DNA of 64,000 nucleotides from Streptomyces bacillaris (lineage in GTDB: Bacteria; Actinomycetota; Actinomycetes; Streptomycetales; Streptomycetaceae). Each line of letters begins with the position of its first letter. Positions within the stretch are counted from its first letter, which is position 1. The stretch lies in the NCBI RefSeq assembly GCF_003268675.1, contig NZ_CP029378.1, positions 620,001-684,000 on the forward strand, read 5' to 3'. The notes under the pieces are model-generated. The model had not been told where the DNA came from. It saw only the letters and a program-made list of their open reading frames with translations, and searched no databases. A program made the translations under genes and the position numbers. This document shows positions 25,088 to 32,300 of this stretch, one piece after another.

Positions 25088-25921
25088 ATGGAACGGGCCC
25101 AGCAGGGACCGCGCGCCCGGTACCGGGAACAGACCCGCGCGGAGATCAAGAACCTGGCCCTGCGGCAGCTCGCGGAAGGCGGTGGCGGCGCCCTCGCCCT
25201 GACGCGGATCGCCAAGGAGATGGGCCTCTCCGGTCCTGCCCTCTACCGCTACTTCGCCTCCCGGGACGATCTGCTCAGCGCCCTGATCAGGGACGCGTAC
25301 GACGATGCCGCGGCCGCGATGGCCCGGGCGGCGGCCCGCTCGGCGCGAGGCTCACGCGGTGGGCGGGCGCGGCTGCACGACCTGGCCGCCGCCTACCGCG
25401 CCTGGGCGATCGCGGAGCCGCACCGCTATCTGCTGATCCAGGGCGATCCGGTCCCGGGCTATGTGGCCCCGGCCGACACACTGGAGCGGGCCCGCGCGGT
25501 GCTCGGGCCCTTCCTGCCGCTCTTCGCCGCCGGGAATCCCGGTCCGGCGGTGGCCGGCACGGTGGAGGAGATGGCCGCCTGGCTGGCAGCGGACGAGACG
25601 GTGGGGGCGTGGGTGGCCCGGTACGCACCGGATGCGGTCGGCCCCGACGCGGAAGCCGACGAGGCCGGGGCGGCCGGGACCGCCGTGGAAGCTGAGGCTG
25701 TCGGGGAGGCCGACGAGGCCGAGGCTGTCGGTGAAACCCGGAGCGGAGGCGTGGACCGAGCAGCGGCCTCGGCGCTGGCGGGGGCGGTGCTGGCCTGGAC
25801 CCAGTTGCACGGCTCGGTGAGCCTGGAAGTGGCCGGCCAGTTCGCCGGGATGGCGCACCGCGGCGGCACGTTGCTGGGCGCCCACATGGAGCTGCTGGCG
25901 GACGCGTTCGGGCTGGAGTGA
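25088..25921 (+). CDS. TetR-family regulator with WHG-type C-terminal domain
   Basis: 277 residues from ATG 25088, with GAGAGGGG 6 nt upstream. The N-terminal helix-turn-helix (ALTRIAKEMGLSGPALYRYFASRDDLLSALI, about 38-70) is classic TetR. The ligand domain contains AYRAWAIAEPHRYLLIQGDP, as in the TetR_C_33/WHG group. An acidic Ala/Glu-rich low-complexity insert (about 192-222) interrupts it. It probably represses itself and the divergent SDR gene. Its ligand is presumably a small carbonyl or aromatic compound. Confidence 0.9.
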   Translation: MERAQQGPRARYREQTRAEIKNLALRQLAEGGGGALALTRIAKEMGLSGPALYRYFASRDDLLSALIRDAYDDAAAAMARAAARSARGSRGGRARLHDLAAAYRAWAIAEPHRYLLIQGDPVPGYVAPADTLERARAVLGPFLPLFAAGNPGPAVAGTVEEMAAWLAADETVGAWVARYAPDAVGPDAEADEAGAAGTAVEAEAVGEADEAEAVGETRSGGVDRAAASALAGAVLAWTQLHGSVSLEVAGQFAGMAHRGGTLLGAHMELLADAFGLE

Positions 25922-25990
25922 GGGGCCCGGGAGTGAGGAGCCCGGGAGTGAGGAGCCCGGGAGTGAGGGGCCCGGGAGTGAGGGGCCCGG
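25916..25990. repeat. Five tandem copies of a 15-bp repeat
   Basis: The unit GAGTGAGG(G/A)GCCCGG is repeated five times without gap from 25916 to 25990. The only variation is G or A at position 9. The first copy overlaps the last two codons and the stop of the TetR gene. Because 15 is a multiple of 3, every copy repeats the TGA in the same frame. GGGCCCGG segments could also pair into hairpins and attenuate transcription. Confidence 0.9.
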
Positions 25991-25993
25991 GGG

Positions 25994-26093
25994 CGTCTCG
26001 CGAAAGGGCCGGGGTCGCGCGCGGGGTGCCCGTACCGAAAGGCCGGGGGCACGCCCGAGGCGCCCGTACCGAAAGGCCGGGCTCACGCGCAGG
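25994..26093. repeat. About 34-bp tandem repeats, three degenerate copies
   Basis: GCCCGTACCGAAAGGCCGGG occurs at 26028-26047 and 26062-26081, exactly 34 bp apart. A weaker copy with CGAAAGGGCCGGGG precedes it near 25994. The block lies in the noncoding gap between the TetR and ABC ATPase genes, which are convergent. It may serve as a terminator-like structured region. I see no coding potential here. Confidence 0.65.
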
Positions 26094-26165
26094 GTGCCTG
26101 TACGGGCTCGCCCACCCACCCCCGTACGACTGGCTCCCGCAGCCCCACCCCCGTACGGCTCCCCC

Positions 26166-27062
26166 TCAGTCCTGCGCCGACACCGCCCCCAGCAGCTCGC
26201 GGATGCGGGCCGTGGCCGCGCGGAACTCCGGGCGCCCCAGGGTCTCGGCGTAGTCGCGCTCGGCGGGCAGCCCCACCTCGATGATCTCCGTGATGGTGCC
26301 GGGACGCGGGCTCATCACCACGACCCGGTCGGCCAGATAGACCGCCTCCGAGATCGAGTGGGTGACCAGCAGGACCGTGGTGCCGGTGGTGCGCCAGATC
26401 CGGTTCAGCTCGGTGTTCAGCTGCTCGCGGGTCAGGGCGTCGAGCGCGCCGAACGGCTCGTCCATCAGCAGGACGGGCGGCTCGTGGAGCAACGCCCGGC
26501 AGAGCGCGACCCGTTGCTGCATGCCGCCGGAGAGTTCGTGCGGGTAGGCGTCCTCGAAGCCGGTCAGGCCGGTCATCCGGATCAGCTCGTCGGCCCGGGC
26601 GCGCGCCCGGGCCGAGGGCATGCGGCGCATCTCGGCCTGGAGCAGGATGTTGCGCAGCGCGGAGCGCCACTCCAGCAGGGCCGCGCGCTGGAAGACGTAA
26701 CCGATGTCGTGGCGCGGGCCCTTGACCCGTTCGCCGCCGAGCAGCACGTCGCCCGAGGAGGCCGTGAGCAGTCCGGCGACCAGTTTGAGGAGCGTGGACT
26801 TGCCGCACCCCGACGGGCCGACGATGGCGACGAACTCCCCCGGCGCGACGTCCAGCGAGATGTCGCTCAGCGCCGTCACATCGCGCTTCTTGCTGCGGAA
26901 CCGGACCTCCACATCGGCCAGTTGGACCGACGCGGCTCCGACGCCCGCCCCCGTACCGGCACCGGCACCGGCACCGGCGGAAGGTGCCCGCTCGACCAAA
27001 GCCTCCCCAGCCAAAGCCTCCTCAGCCAAAGCCCGCTCGCTTGTCGCCCGCCCCTTCGGCAT
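26166..27062 (-). CDS. ABC transporter ATP-binding protein (nitrate/taurine/HMP type)
   Basis: 298 residues from ATG 27062, where GAAGGG sits 9 nt upstream. ATG 27071 overlaps the preceding stop but has no usable spacing. An Ala/Gly-rich linker (about 10-45) precedes the ATPase. Motifs: Walker A GPSGCGKST (82-90), a YVFQRAALLEWRS Q-loop, signature LSGGMQQR and Walker B VLLMDEPFGALD. It energises the permease at 28148 in an SsuB/ThiZ-like importer. It is last in a three-gene operon. Confidence 0.93.
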   Translation of the reverse strand: MPKGRATSERALAEEALAGEALVERAPSAGAGAGAGTGAGVGAASVQLADVEVRFRSKKRDVTALSDISLDVAPGEFVAIVGPSGCGKSTLLKLVAGLLTASSGDVLLGGERVKGPRHDIGYVFQRAALLEWRSALRNILLQAEMRRMPSARARARADELIRMTGLTGFEDAYPHELSGGMQQRVALCRALLHEPPVLLMDEPFGALDALTREQLNTELNRIWRTTGTTVLLVTHSISEAVYLADRVVVMSPRPGTITEIIEVGLPAERDYAETLGRPEFRAATARIRELLGAVSAQD

Positions 27063-27067
27063 CGTCG

Positions 27068-28087
27068 TCATCCCTTCAACGCCGTCTTCGTGTCCCAGTA
27101 CTCGGTCACGGCCTCCGGCGAGGCCACCATGCCCGCCTCCGCGAACACGTCGATGGTCTGCTGCCAGTCGGCCTCGGTATTGACGCCCGGCGCCTGCCCC
27201 TCCGTGGCCTCGGTGTGCAGCAGGGTGAGCGTCGTGGCGAACTGCTCCGACAGGACGGCCTCGGGCGGCAGTTGCTCGGACGCGCCCTGCATCGCGGCGA
27301 CCGCGGGCCCCGGCGCCTTCGCCGCCACCGTCCACGCCTCGCTCACCGCCTGCACCATCCGCCGGGCCAACTCCGGCTTCACGGCGAGGATCTTCTGCCC
27401 GGCGAGCAGCCCGTTGGAGTAGAAGTTCAGCCCGTGCTCGGAGAATCGGAGGTACGAGACCGGCTTCTTGGCCTTGTCCTGCATGGTGGGCCCCTGGTCG
27501 CTGGCGTAACCGAGCAGCCCGTCCGTCTTCCCCGAGATCACGGCGGCGATCTTGCCCGCCGGGTCGGTGTTCTGGACCTTGACGTCCGACTCGCCGATGC
27601 CGTTCTTCTTCAGGAAGATCGGGAAGGTCTTGGAGAGCGCGTCCCCGGCCGTTCCGGCGATGGTGCGGCCCTTCAGGTCGGCGGGTGCGGTGATGCCTTC
27701 CGCGTCGAAGGACTGCACGGAGGCGGGCGTGGTCTGGAGGAAGACGCCGAGGCTCTTCACCTTGACGCCCTGGTCCACCCCGGAGAGCAGCGCCGGGGTG
27801 TCCGCCCAGCCGAAGTCCGTCTGTCCGGCGGCAGTTGCCTGGACCGTCTTCTGCGAGCCCTGGCCCGCGCGGACTTCGAGGTCGATGCCGTGCTTCTCGA
27901 AGATCTTCTGCTGCTTTCCGTAGTAGAACGGGGCGTGTTCGCCGTACGGATACCAGTTGAGCGTCAGCGTGACCCGGTCCAGCTTCTTGCCGGAGTCGCT
28001 GGTGGTGGTCGACGCGTCCCCGCCGCCGCAGGCGGTCGCGACCAGGACGAGGGGTACGGCACCGATGAGGAGTCTGCGCGCGTGCAT
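27068..28087 (-). CDS. NMT1/THI5-like substrate-binding lipoprotein
   Basis: 339 residues. The lipobox LVATAC puts the lipidated Cys at 20. The segment TLNWYPYGEHAPFYYGK at the N-terminus and GWADTPALLSG further on are typical of ThiY/NMT1 and SsuA-like binders. Ligands in this family include hydroxymethylpyrimidine precursors, taurine/sulfonates, nitrate and riboflavin, and the sequence alone does not decide. Transcription runs from the operator at 29094 through the permease gene to this one. Confidence 0.9.
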   Translation of the reverse strand: MHARRLLIGAVPLVLVATACGGGDASTTTSDSGKKLDRVTLTLNWYPYGEHAPFYYGKQQKIFEKHGIDLEVRAGQGSQKTVQATAAGQTDFGWADTPALLSGVDQGVKVKSLGVFLQTTPASVQSFDAEGITAPADLKGRTIAGTAGDALSKTFPIFLKKNGIGESDVKVQNTDPAGKIAAVISGKTDGLLGYASDQGPTMQDKAKKPVSYLRFSEHGLNFYSNGLLAGQKILAVKPELARRMVQAVSEAWTVAAKAPGPAVAAMQGASEQLPPEAVLSEQFATTLTLLHTEATEGQAPGVNTEADWQQTIDVFAEAGMVASPEAVTEYWDTKTALKG

Positions 28088-28147
28088 GGGCTGGCCCTTC
28101 TCGCGACGGGTCGGTACGGGAGGCGACCCGGAATCGTCGTGCTGGCG

Positions 28148-29011
28148 TCAGTACGTGGTGGTGGCCGAGGTGTCCCGGCGGCTCGCGTGCCACGGGAGCA
28201 GGAGCTTCTCCGCGATCTCGACGACGACGAAGAGGACGACGCCGATCAGCGACATCACCAGCAGTCCCGCGAAGAGCATCGGGGTGTCGAGGTTGCCGTT
28301 GGCCTGGAGGATCACATAGCCGAGGCCCTCGTTCGCCCCGACGAACTCCCCGACGACGGCCCCGGTCACCGCGAGGGTGACGGCGACCTTGAGCCCCGAG
28401 AACAGATGCGGGAGCGAGGCCGGGAAGCGGATCTTCACGAAGGTCTGCCAGGGCTTCGCCCCCATGGTGGCGGAGAGTTGGAGCATCTCCGGGTCGACGG
28501 CCTTGAGGCCGGTGACCATCGAGATCACCACCGGGAAGAAGGCGATCAGGACGGCGATCAGGATCTTGGGGGCGATACCGAAGCCGAGCCACACCACGAA
28601 GAGCGGGGCGATGGCGATCTTCGGCACGACCTGGGCGAAGAGGAGGATCGGGTAGAGCGTGCGCTCGACGGTGGAGGAGTACACCATCACCACCGCGGCG
28701 AGCACCCCGACGGCGACCGCGATGACGAAGCCGAGGAGCGTCTCGTACGTCGTCACCCAGCTGTGCTGCCAGAGGTAACCCGCCTTGCCCGTCAGGACGT
28801 CGAGGGTCGCGCCGGGCGACGGTACGAGATAGGGCTCGACCACTTCGGCGGCCGCGACGGCCCACCAGAGCGCGAAGCAGGCGAGCAGCAGCGCCACCGG
28901 CCGCCAGCTCCGCTCCGCCGCCCGGGCCAGCCGCTCGCCCGCCGTGGGGCCCGCCCGGTGGGCGACCCCTGCCACCTCGGCGGTCCTCTTGGCCAACACA
29001 CTCCCACTCAC
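28148..29011 (-). CDS. ABC transporter permease (SsuC/ThiX-like)
   Basis: 287 residues from GTG 29011, with GGGAG 6 nt upstream. The open frame reaching 29230 crosses the promoter and is rejected. There are six hydrophobic segments. The cytoplasmic EAA loop GAKPWQTFVKIRFPASLPHL and the preceding APLFVVWLGFGIAPK are diagnostic of binding-protein-dependent permeases of the nitrate/sulfonate/thiamine-precursor group. It is first in the operon with the lipoprotein and ATPase. Confidence 0.92.
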   Translation of the reverse strand: MSGSVLAKRTAEVAGVAHRAGPTAGERLARAAERSWRPVALLLACFALWWAVAAAEVVEPYLVPSPGATLDVLTGKAGYLWQHSWVTTYETLLGFVIAVAVGVLAAVVMVYSSTVERTLYPILLFAQVVPKIAIAPLFVVWLGFGIAPKILIAVLIAFFPVVISMVTGLKAVDPEMLQLSATMGAKPWQTFVKIRFPASLPHLFSGLKVAVTLAVTGAVVGEFVGANEGLGYVILQANGNLDTPMLFAGLLVMSLIGVVLFVVVEIAEKLLLPWHASRRDTSATTTY

Positions 29012-29093
29012 GGTGAACTCCCTTGAGGAAGAGGGTAGTTGTGACGAGCTGTACCATGCTGCGATGCTGTGCCGGTGAGCTGAACGCGCTTTC

Positions 29094-29152
29094 AGAAAGC
29101 GCTTTCTGATAAGGTGCCGCCACGCTAATGACTCGCCGCGCACACGGTCAAG
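29094..29152 (-). promoter_or_regulatory. Promoter with LacI-type operator CAGAAAGCGCTTTCTG
   Basis: On the minus strand, a -35 TTGACC (29152-29147), an 18-bp spacer and a -10 TAGCGT (29128-29123) are followed by the 16-bp palindrome at 29109-29094. The spacing of 14 nt from the -10 to AGAAAG equals that at 19401. An additional half-site GCGCTTTC adjoins at 29088-29095. The LacI gene starts 95 bp away on the other strand. Confidence 0.78.
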
Positions 29153-29203
29153 AGGCCGTCCGTAAGTTTCGGGACCTGCCACCACCGCACCCTGGGGGCC
29201 GAG

Positions 29204-30286
29204 TTGAGTGAACGGGAACCACCGCCCCACTTCACCTCACGCCGCCGTGCCCCGGCCCCTCATGTGACGCTCGCCGCCGTGGCCCGCGAGGCGGGCGTGT
29301 CACCGGCCACCGCCTCCCGGGCGCTCAACGGCACCACCCGGGTCCGCCACGAGCTGCGCGGCCGGGTGCGCGCGGCGGCCGATCTCCTCGGCTACATCCC
29401 CAACGCCCATGCCCAGGCCCTGGCCGGCACCGACGGGAACCGTACGGTGGGACTGATCTGCCACGACGTCGGCGATCCCTACTTCGCGGGCATCGCCGGC
29501 GGGGTGATGCGGACGGCGGCGGAGCGGGACCTGCTGGTGATGCTCGCCTCCACCTTCCGTGAGCCGGCCCGGGAGATCGCGTACGTCTCGATGCTGCGGG
29601 CCCAGCGGGCGCGGGCCATCCTGCTGATCGGCTCCGGGTTCCAGGACCGGGCCTGGGAGCGGGCGATGGACGCGGAGCTGGGTCCGTATCTGCGCGCGGG
29701 CGGGCGGGTCGCGGTGGTCAGCCGGCACCGGTCGCTGCGGGTGGACGCCGTGCTGCCGGAGAACCGGGCCGGGGCCGCGAAGCTGGCGAAGGCGCTGGTG
29801 GCGCTCGGCCACCGGGAGTTCGCCGCGCTCACCGGTCCGCCCGAACTGACCACGGTGGCCGACCGGTTGGCCGGATTCCGGGACGGGCTGGCGGAGGCGG
29901 GGATCGGGCTCGGCCGGGTGGTGCGCGGGGCGTTCACCCGGGAGGGCGGGCATGACGCGGCCCGGCGGTTGCTGGCCGCCGGTGGCCCCCGGCCGACCTG
30001 TCTCTTCGCGGTGACCGACGTGATGGCGGTCGGCGCGCTGGCCGCGCTGCGCGAGGCGGGGGTGCGGGTGCCGGAGGACATGTCGCTGGCGGGGTTCGAC
30101 GACATCCCTCTCGTACGGGAGCTGTCGCCTCCGCTGTCCACGGTCGCGCTGCCGCTCGCCGTGATGGGTGAGCGCGTGATCGCCCTGGCCCTGCGCACCC
30201 CGTCGGGGGCCGGGCGGTCGCGGGTGGTGCGGGTCGACGGGGAGGTGGTACTGCGGGGCAGCACGGGTGCCCCGCCCGGGAGTTGA
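29204..30286 (+). CDS. LacI-family transcriptional regulator
   Basis: 360 residues if the TTG at 29204 is used. No ATG/GTG with a good site is available in frame nearby, and GTG 29264 would begin just at the HTH. The HTH reads VTLAAVAREAGVSPATASRALNGTTRV with the hinge helix NAHAQALAG. The periplasmic-binding-like core contains RTVGLICHDVGDPYFAGIAGG and the C-terminal MSLAGFDDIPLVRELSPPLSTV. It is divergent from the ABC importer. It probably binds AGAAAGCGCTTTCT here and before the ThuA fusion. The inducer is unknown, likely a sugar. Confidence 0.9.
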   Translation: MSEREPPPHFTSRRRAPAPHVTLAAVAREAGVSPATASRALNGTTRVRHELRGRVRAAADLLGYIPNAHAQALAGTDGNRTVGLICHDVGDPYFAGIAGGVMRTAAERDLLVMLASTFREPAREIAYVSMLRAQRARAILLIGSGFQDRAWERAMDAELGPYLRAGGRVAVVSRHRSLRVDAVLPENRAGAAKLAKALVALGHREFAALTGPPELTTVADRLAGFRDGLAEAGIGLGRVVRGAFTREGGHDAARRLLAAGGPRPTCLFAVTDVMAVGALAALREAGVRVPEDMSLAGFDDIPLVRELSPPLSTVALPLAVMGERVIALALRTPSGAGRSRVVRVDGEVVLRGSTGAPPGS

Positions 30287-30304
30287 GGCGCGCGGCCCGG
30301 GTGT

Positions 30305-30889
30305 TCAGGGGTGCCGGTAGCCCTCCCGGTGGTCGATCTGGCGGACGAGTTCCTGGGCGAGTGACTTGATGGTGTCGAGCCCGGCGCGGCCCCAGGGGCG
30401 GGGCACGGTGTCCACGGCGCAGACGGTGCCCAGGGCGATGCCCGTACGGTCGATGAGGGGTGCGCCGAGATAGGAGCGCACGCCTATGTCGTCGACGACC
30501 GGATTGCCGGCGAAGCGCGGGTAGTCGCAGACATCGTCCAGGACCAGGGCCTTGCGCCGTACGACGACGTGCGGGCAGTAGCCGCGGTCGCGGGCCATGT
30601 AGCGCGCGGTGCGGCTGCTGCTCGCCGCGGTGGCCCCCAGGTCCCGTCCGCCGCTGTTGCCCGCCGGGGTGTGCAGTCCCGCGAAGAACTGCCGGTTCTC
30701 GTCGATGAAGTTGACCATCGAGAAGGGCGATTCGGTCACTTCGGCGACCTTGTCGGCGAAGGCGTCGAAGTTGTCGAACGAGGCGTCGGACCGTTCACCG
30801 AGGTCCAGCCGCCGCAGCCGCTCCGCGCGGGCCGGGCCGTCCCGGTCGGCGGGGGTCAGCAGCATCCGGCCGGTGGCGAAGGACGTCAC
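30305..30889 (-). CDS. GAF-domain protein at the end of a conservon
   Basis: 194 residues from GTG 30889, which overlaps the preceding stop (GTGA). Residues about 25-185 form a GAF domain: DAFADKVAEVTESPFSMVNFIDENRQFFAGL, YCPHVVVRRKALVLDD and YLGAPLIDRTGIALGTVCAVD. No catalytic output domain follows. As a cytosolic ligand or redox sensor it may feed the CvnA-D membrane complex. GAF or P450 genes are known companions of conservons. Confidence 0.85.
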   Translation of the reverse strand: MTSFATGRMLLTPADRDGPARAERLRRLDLGERSDASFDNFDAFADKVAEVTESPFSMVNFIDENRQFFAGLHTPAGNSGGRDLGATAASSSRTARYMARDRGYCPHVVVRRKALVLDDVCDYPRFAGNPVVDDIGVRSYLGAPLIDRTGIALGTVCAVDTVPRPWGRAGLDTIKSLAQELVRQIDHREGYRHP

Positions 30890-31509
30890 TGGTGGGCTCC
30901 GAAGGCCTGGAGCGGCGCGGGCGCGGAGGTGGCGTTGATCAGATGCTGTACGAGGGTGACCAGCGCCCCCGTACCGGAGCTGGCGATCCGTGCGTCGCAC
31001 AGGACGACGGGGACCGCGGGTCCGAGGTCGAGTGCGGCCCGGATCTCCTCGGGTTCGTAGCGGTAGGCGCCGTCGAACTCGTTGACGGCGACGATGAAGC
31101 CGATGCCGCGCCGCTCGAAGAAGTCCACGGCGGCGAAGCACTCGGCCAGCCGCCGGGTGTCGGCGAGCACCACGGCGCCGAGCGCGCCCTGGGAGAGTTC
31201 GTCCCACATGAACCAGAACCGCTCCTGCCCCGGGGTGCCGAACAGGTACAGCACATGCTGTTCGGAGAGCGTGATGCGGCCGAAGTCCATGGCGACGGTG
31301 GTGGCCGTCTTGGACTCGACGCCCTCCAGGTTGTCGGTGCCCACGCTGACCTGGGTGAGCAGCTCCTCCGTGCTCAGCGGAGCGATTTCGCTGACCGCGC
31401 CGACGAAGGTCGTCTTGCCGACACCGAAGCCGCCCGCGACCAGGACCTTGAGGGCCACGGGGAAGAACTCGGCGGTTCCGGTGCGGTCAGAGCTGTCGTC
31501 GTAAACCAT
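30886..31509 (-). CDS. cvnD: Conservon GTP-binding protein (CvnD type)
   Basis: A 207-residue protein with Walker A GGFGVGKTTF (26-35), the switch region LFGTPGQERFWFMWDEL and NEFD as the NKxD variant. This is the MglA-like small GTPase of Streptomyces conservons, thought to interact at the membrane with the CvnA kinase-like protein and the CvnB roadblock protein. It overlaps the DUF742 gene by 23 nt and the GAF gene by 4 nt. Which of the many conservons this equals cannot be told. Confidence 0.92.
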   Translation of the reverse strand: MVYDDSSDRTGTAEFFPVALKVLVAGGFGVGKTTFVGAVSEIAPLSTEELLTQVSVGTDNLEGVESKTATTVAMDFGRITLSEQHVLYLFGTPGQERFWFMWDELSQGALGAVVLADTRRLAECFAAVDFFERRGIGFIVAVNEFDGAYRYEPEEIRAALDLGPAVPVVLCDARIASSGTGALVTLVQHLINATSAPAPLQAFGAHQ

Positions 31510-31858
31510 CGAGCACTGCCTCCAGCAGGGATCGGTCGGTGGGTGTGTCGTGGAAAGCGGGGGCGTGCGCGGTGACCGCGCCGCAGTCGACCAGGTCGGA
31601 GAGGAGCACCTTGGTGACGACCGCGGGCAGCCGGAGGTGCGCGGCGATCTCGGCGACGGACATGGGCCCCTCGCACAGTCCGAGGGCCACGGTGTGCTCG
31701 GGGCCGAGGTGGATGTCCGGTTCGATGCCCGTGGCCATGACCAGGGAGAGCAGATCGAAGCCGGTGGACGGCCGGGTGCGGCCGTTGCTGACGGTGTACG
31801 GGCGGATCAGCCGGCCGGCCGCGTCGTCGAGCAGGGGCCCGTCCTGCGGGGCCGGCAT
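31487..31858 (-). CDS. cvnC: DUF742 protein (CvnC type)
   Basis: 123 residues from ATG 31858. GTG 31864, overlapping the roadblock stop, is the alternative. Conserved features: RLIRPYTVSNGRTRP near 16-30, then FDLLSLVMATG, and a winged-helix-like LCEGPMSVAEIAAHLRLPAVVTKVLLSDLVDCGAV. DUF742 proteins are the third member of cvnABCD operons and may bind DNA or act as adaptors. Confidence 0.93.
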   Translation of the reverse strand: MPAPQDGPLLDDAAGRLIRPYTVSNGRTRPSTGFDLLSLVMATGIEPDIHLGPEHTVALGLCEGPMSVAEIAAHLRLPAVVTKVLLSDLVDCGAVTAHAPAFHDTPTDRSLLEAVLDGLRRQL

Positions 31859-31860
31859 CC

Positions 31861-32295
31861 TCACAGCCCCGGGGTGAACGGGGCCCCGGCCGGCTGGCGG
31901 AGCGGGGTCATCAGATAGGGCCGGACGCTCTTGACGAGCATCGCCATCTCGTAGCCGAGCACGGCGGCGTCCGCCTCGCGTCCGGCGAGGACGGCAAGAC
32001 AGGTGCCGGAGCCGGCCGTGGAGACGAACAGCAGGGTGGAGTCGAGTTCGACGACCACCTGCCGGACGTCGCCGTTGTCCCCGAAGCGGGCCCCGGCGCT
32101 GCGGCCCAGGGAGTACAGGCCGGCGGCCAGGGCGGCCATGTGGTCGGCGCTGTCGGGGTCCATGCCGTGGACGGATTTCACCAGTCCGTCGGCGGAGAGA
32201 AGCACCGCGCTGCGCGTGTAGGGCACGCGCTGGACCAGTCCGCTCAGCAGCCAGTCCAGGTCCGAGACCTGACCGGACGCCATGTCGCTCGCCAT
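31861..32295 (-). CDS. cvnB: Roadblock/LC7 protein (CvnB type)
   Basis: 144 residues. AAGGAG 8 nt before ATG 32295 lies inside the last codons of cvnA. The roadblock fold pattern is clear: LDWLLSGLVQRVPYTRSAVLLSADGLVKS, then MAALAAGLYSLG, then VVVELDSTLLFVSTAGSGTCLAVLAG. Such proteins regulate MglA-type GTPases as activating or scaffolding partners, here presumably CvnD. Confidence 0.94.
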   Translation of the reverse strand: MASDMASGQVSDLDWLLSGLVQRVPYTRSAVLLSADGLVKSVHGMDPDSADHMAALAAGLYSLGRSAGARFGDNGDVRQVVVELDSTLLFVSTAGSGTCLAVLAGREADAAVLGYEMAMLVKSVRPYLMTPLRQPAGAPFTPGL

Positions 32296-32300
32296 CGTGT

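Noticed and set aside
25916..25990. Repeat-encoded extension of the TetR protein by stop readthrough
   Set aside because: Every repeat unit contains TGA in the same frame, so readthrough would have to occur five times in a row.
26166..29123. One 985-codon minus-strand frame spanning the whole ABC operon
   Set aside because: Only its end matches the ATPase. The rest is Arg/Gly-rich shadow of the lipoprotein and permease genes, which have clear motifs and starts in other frames.
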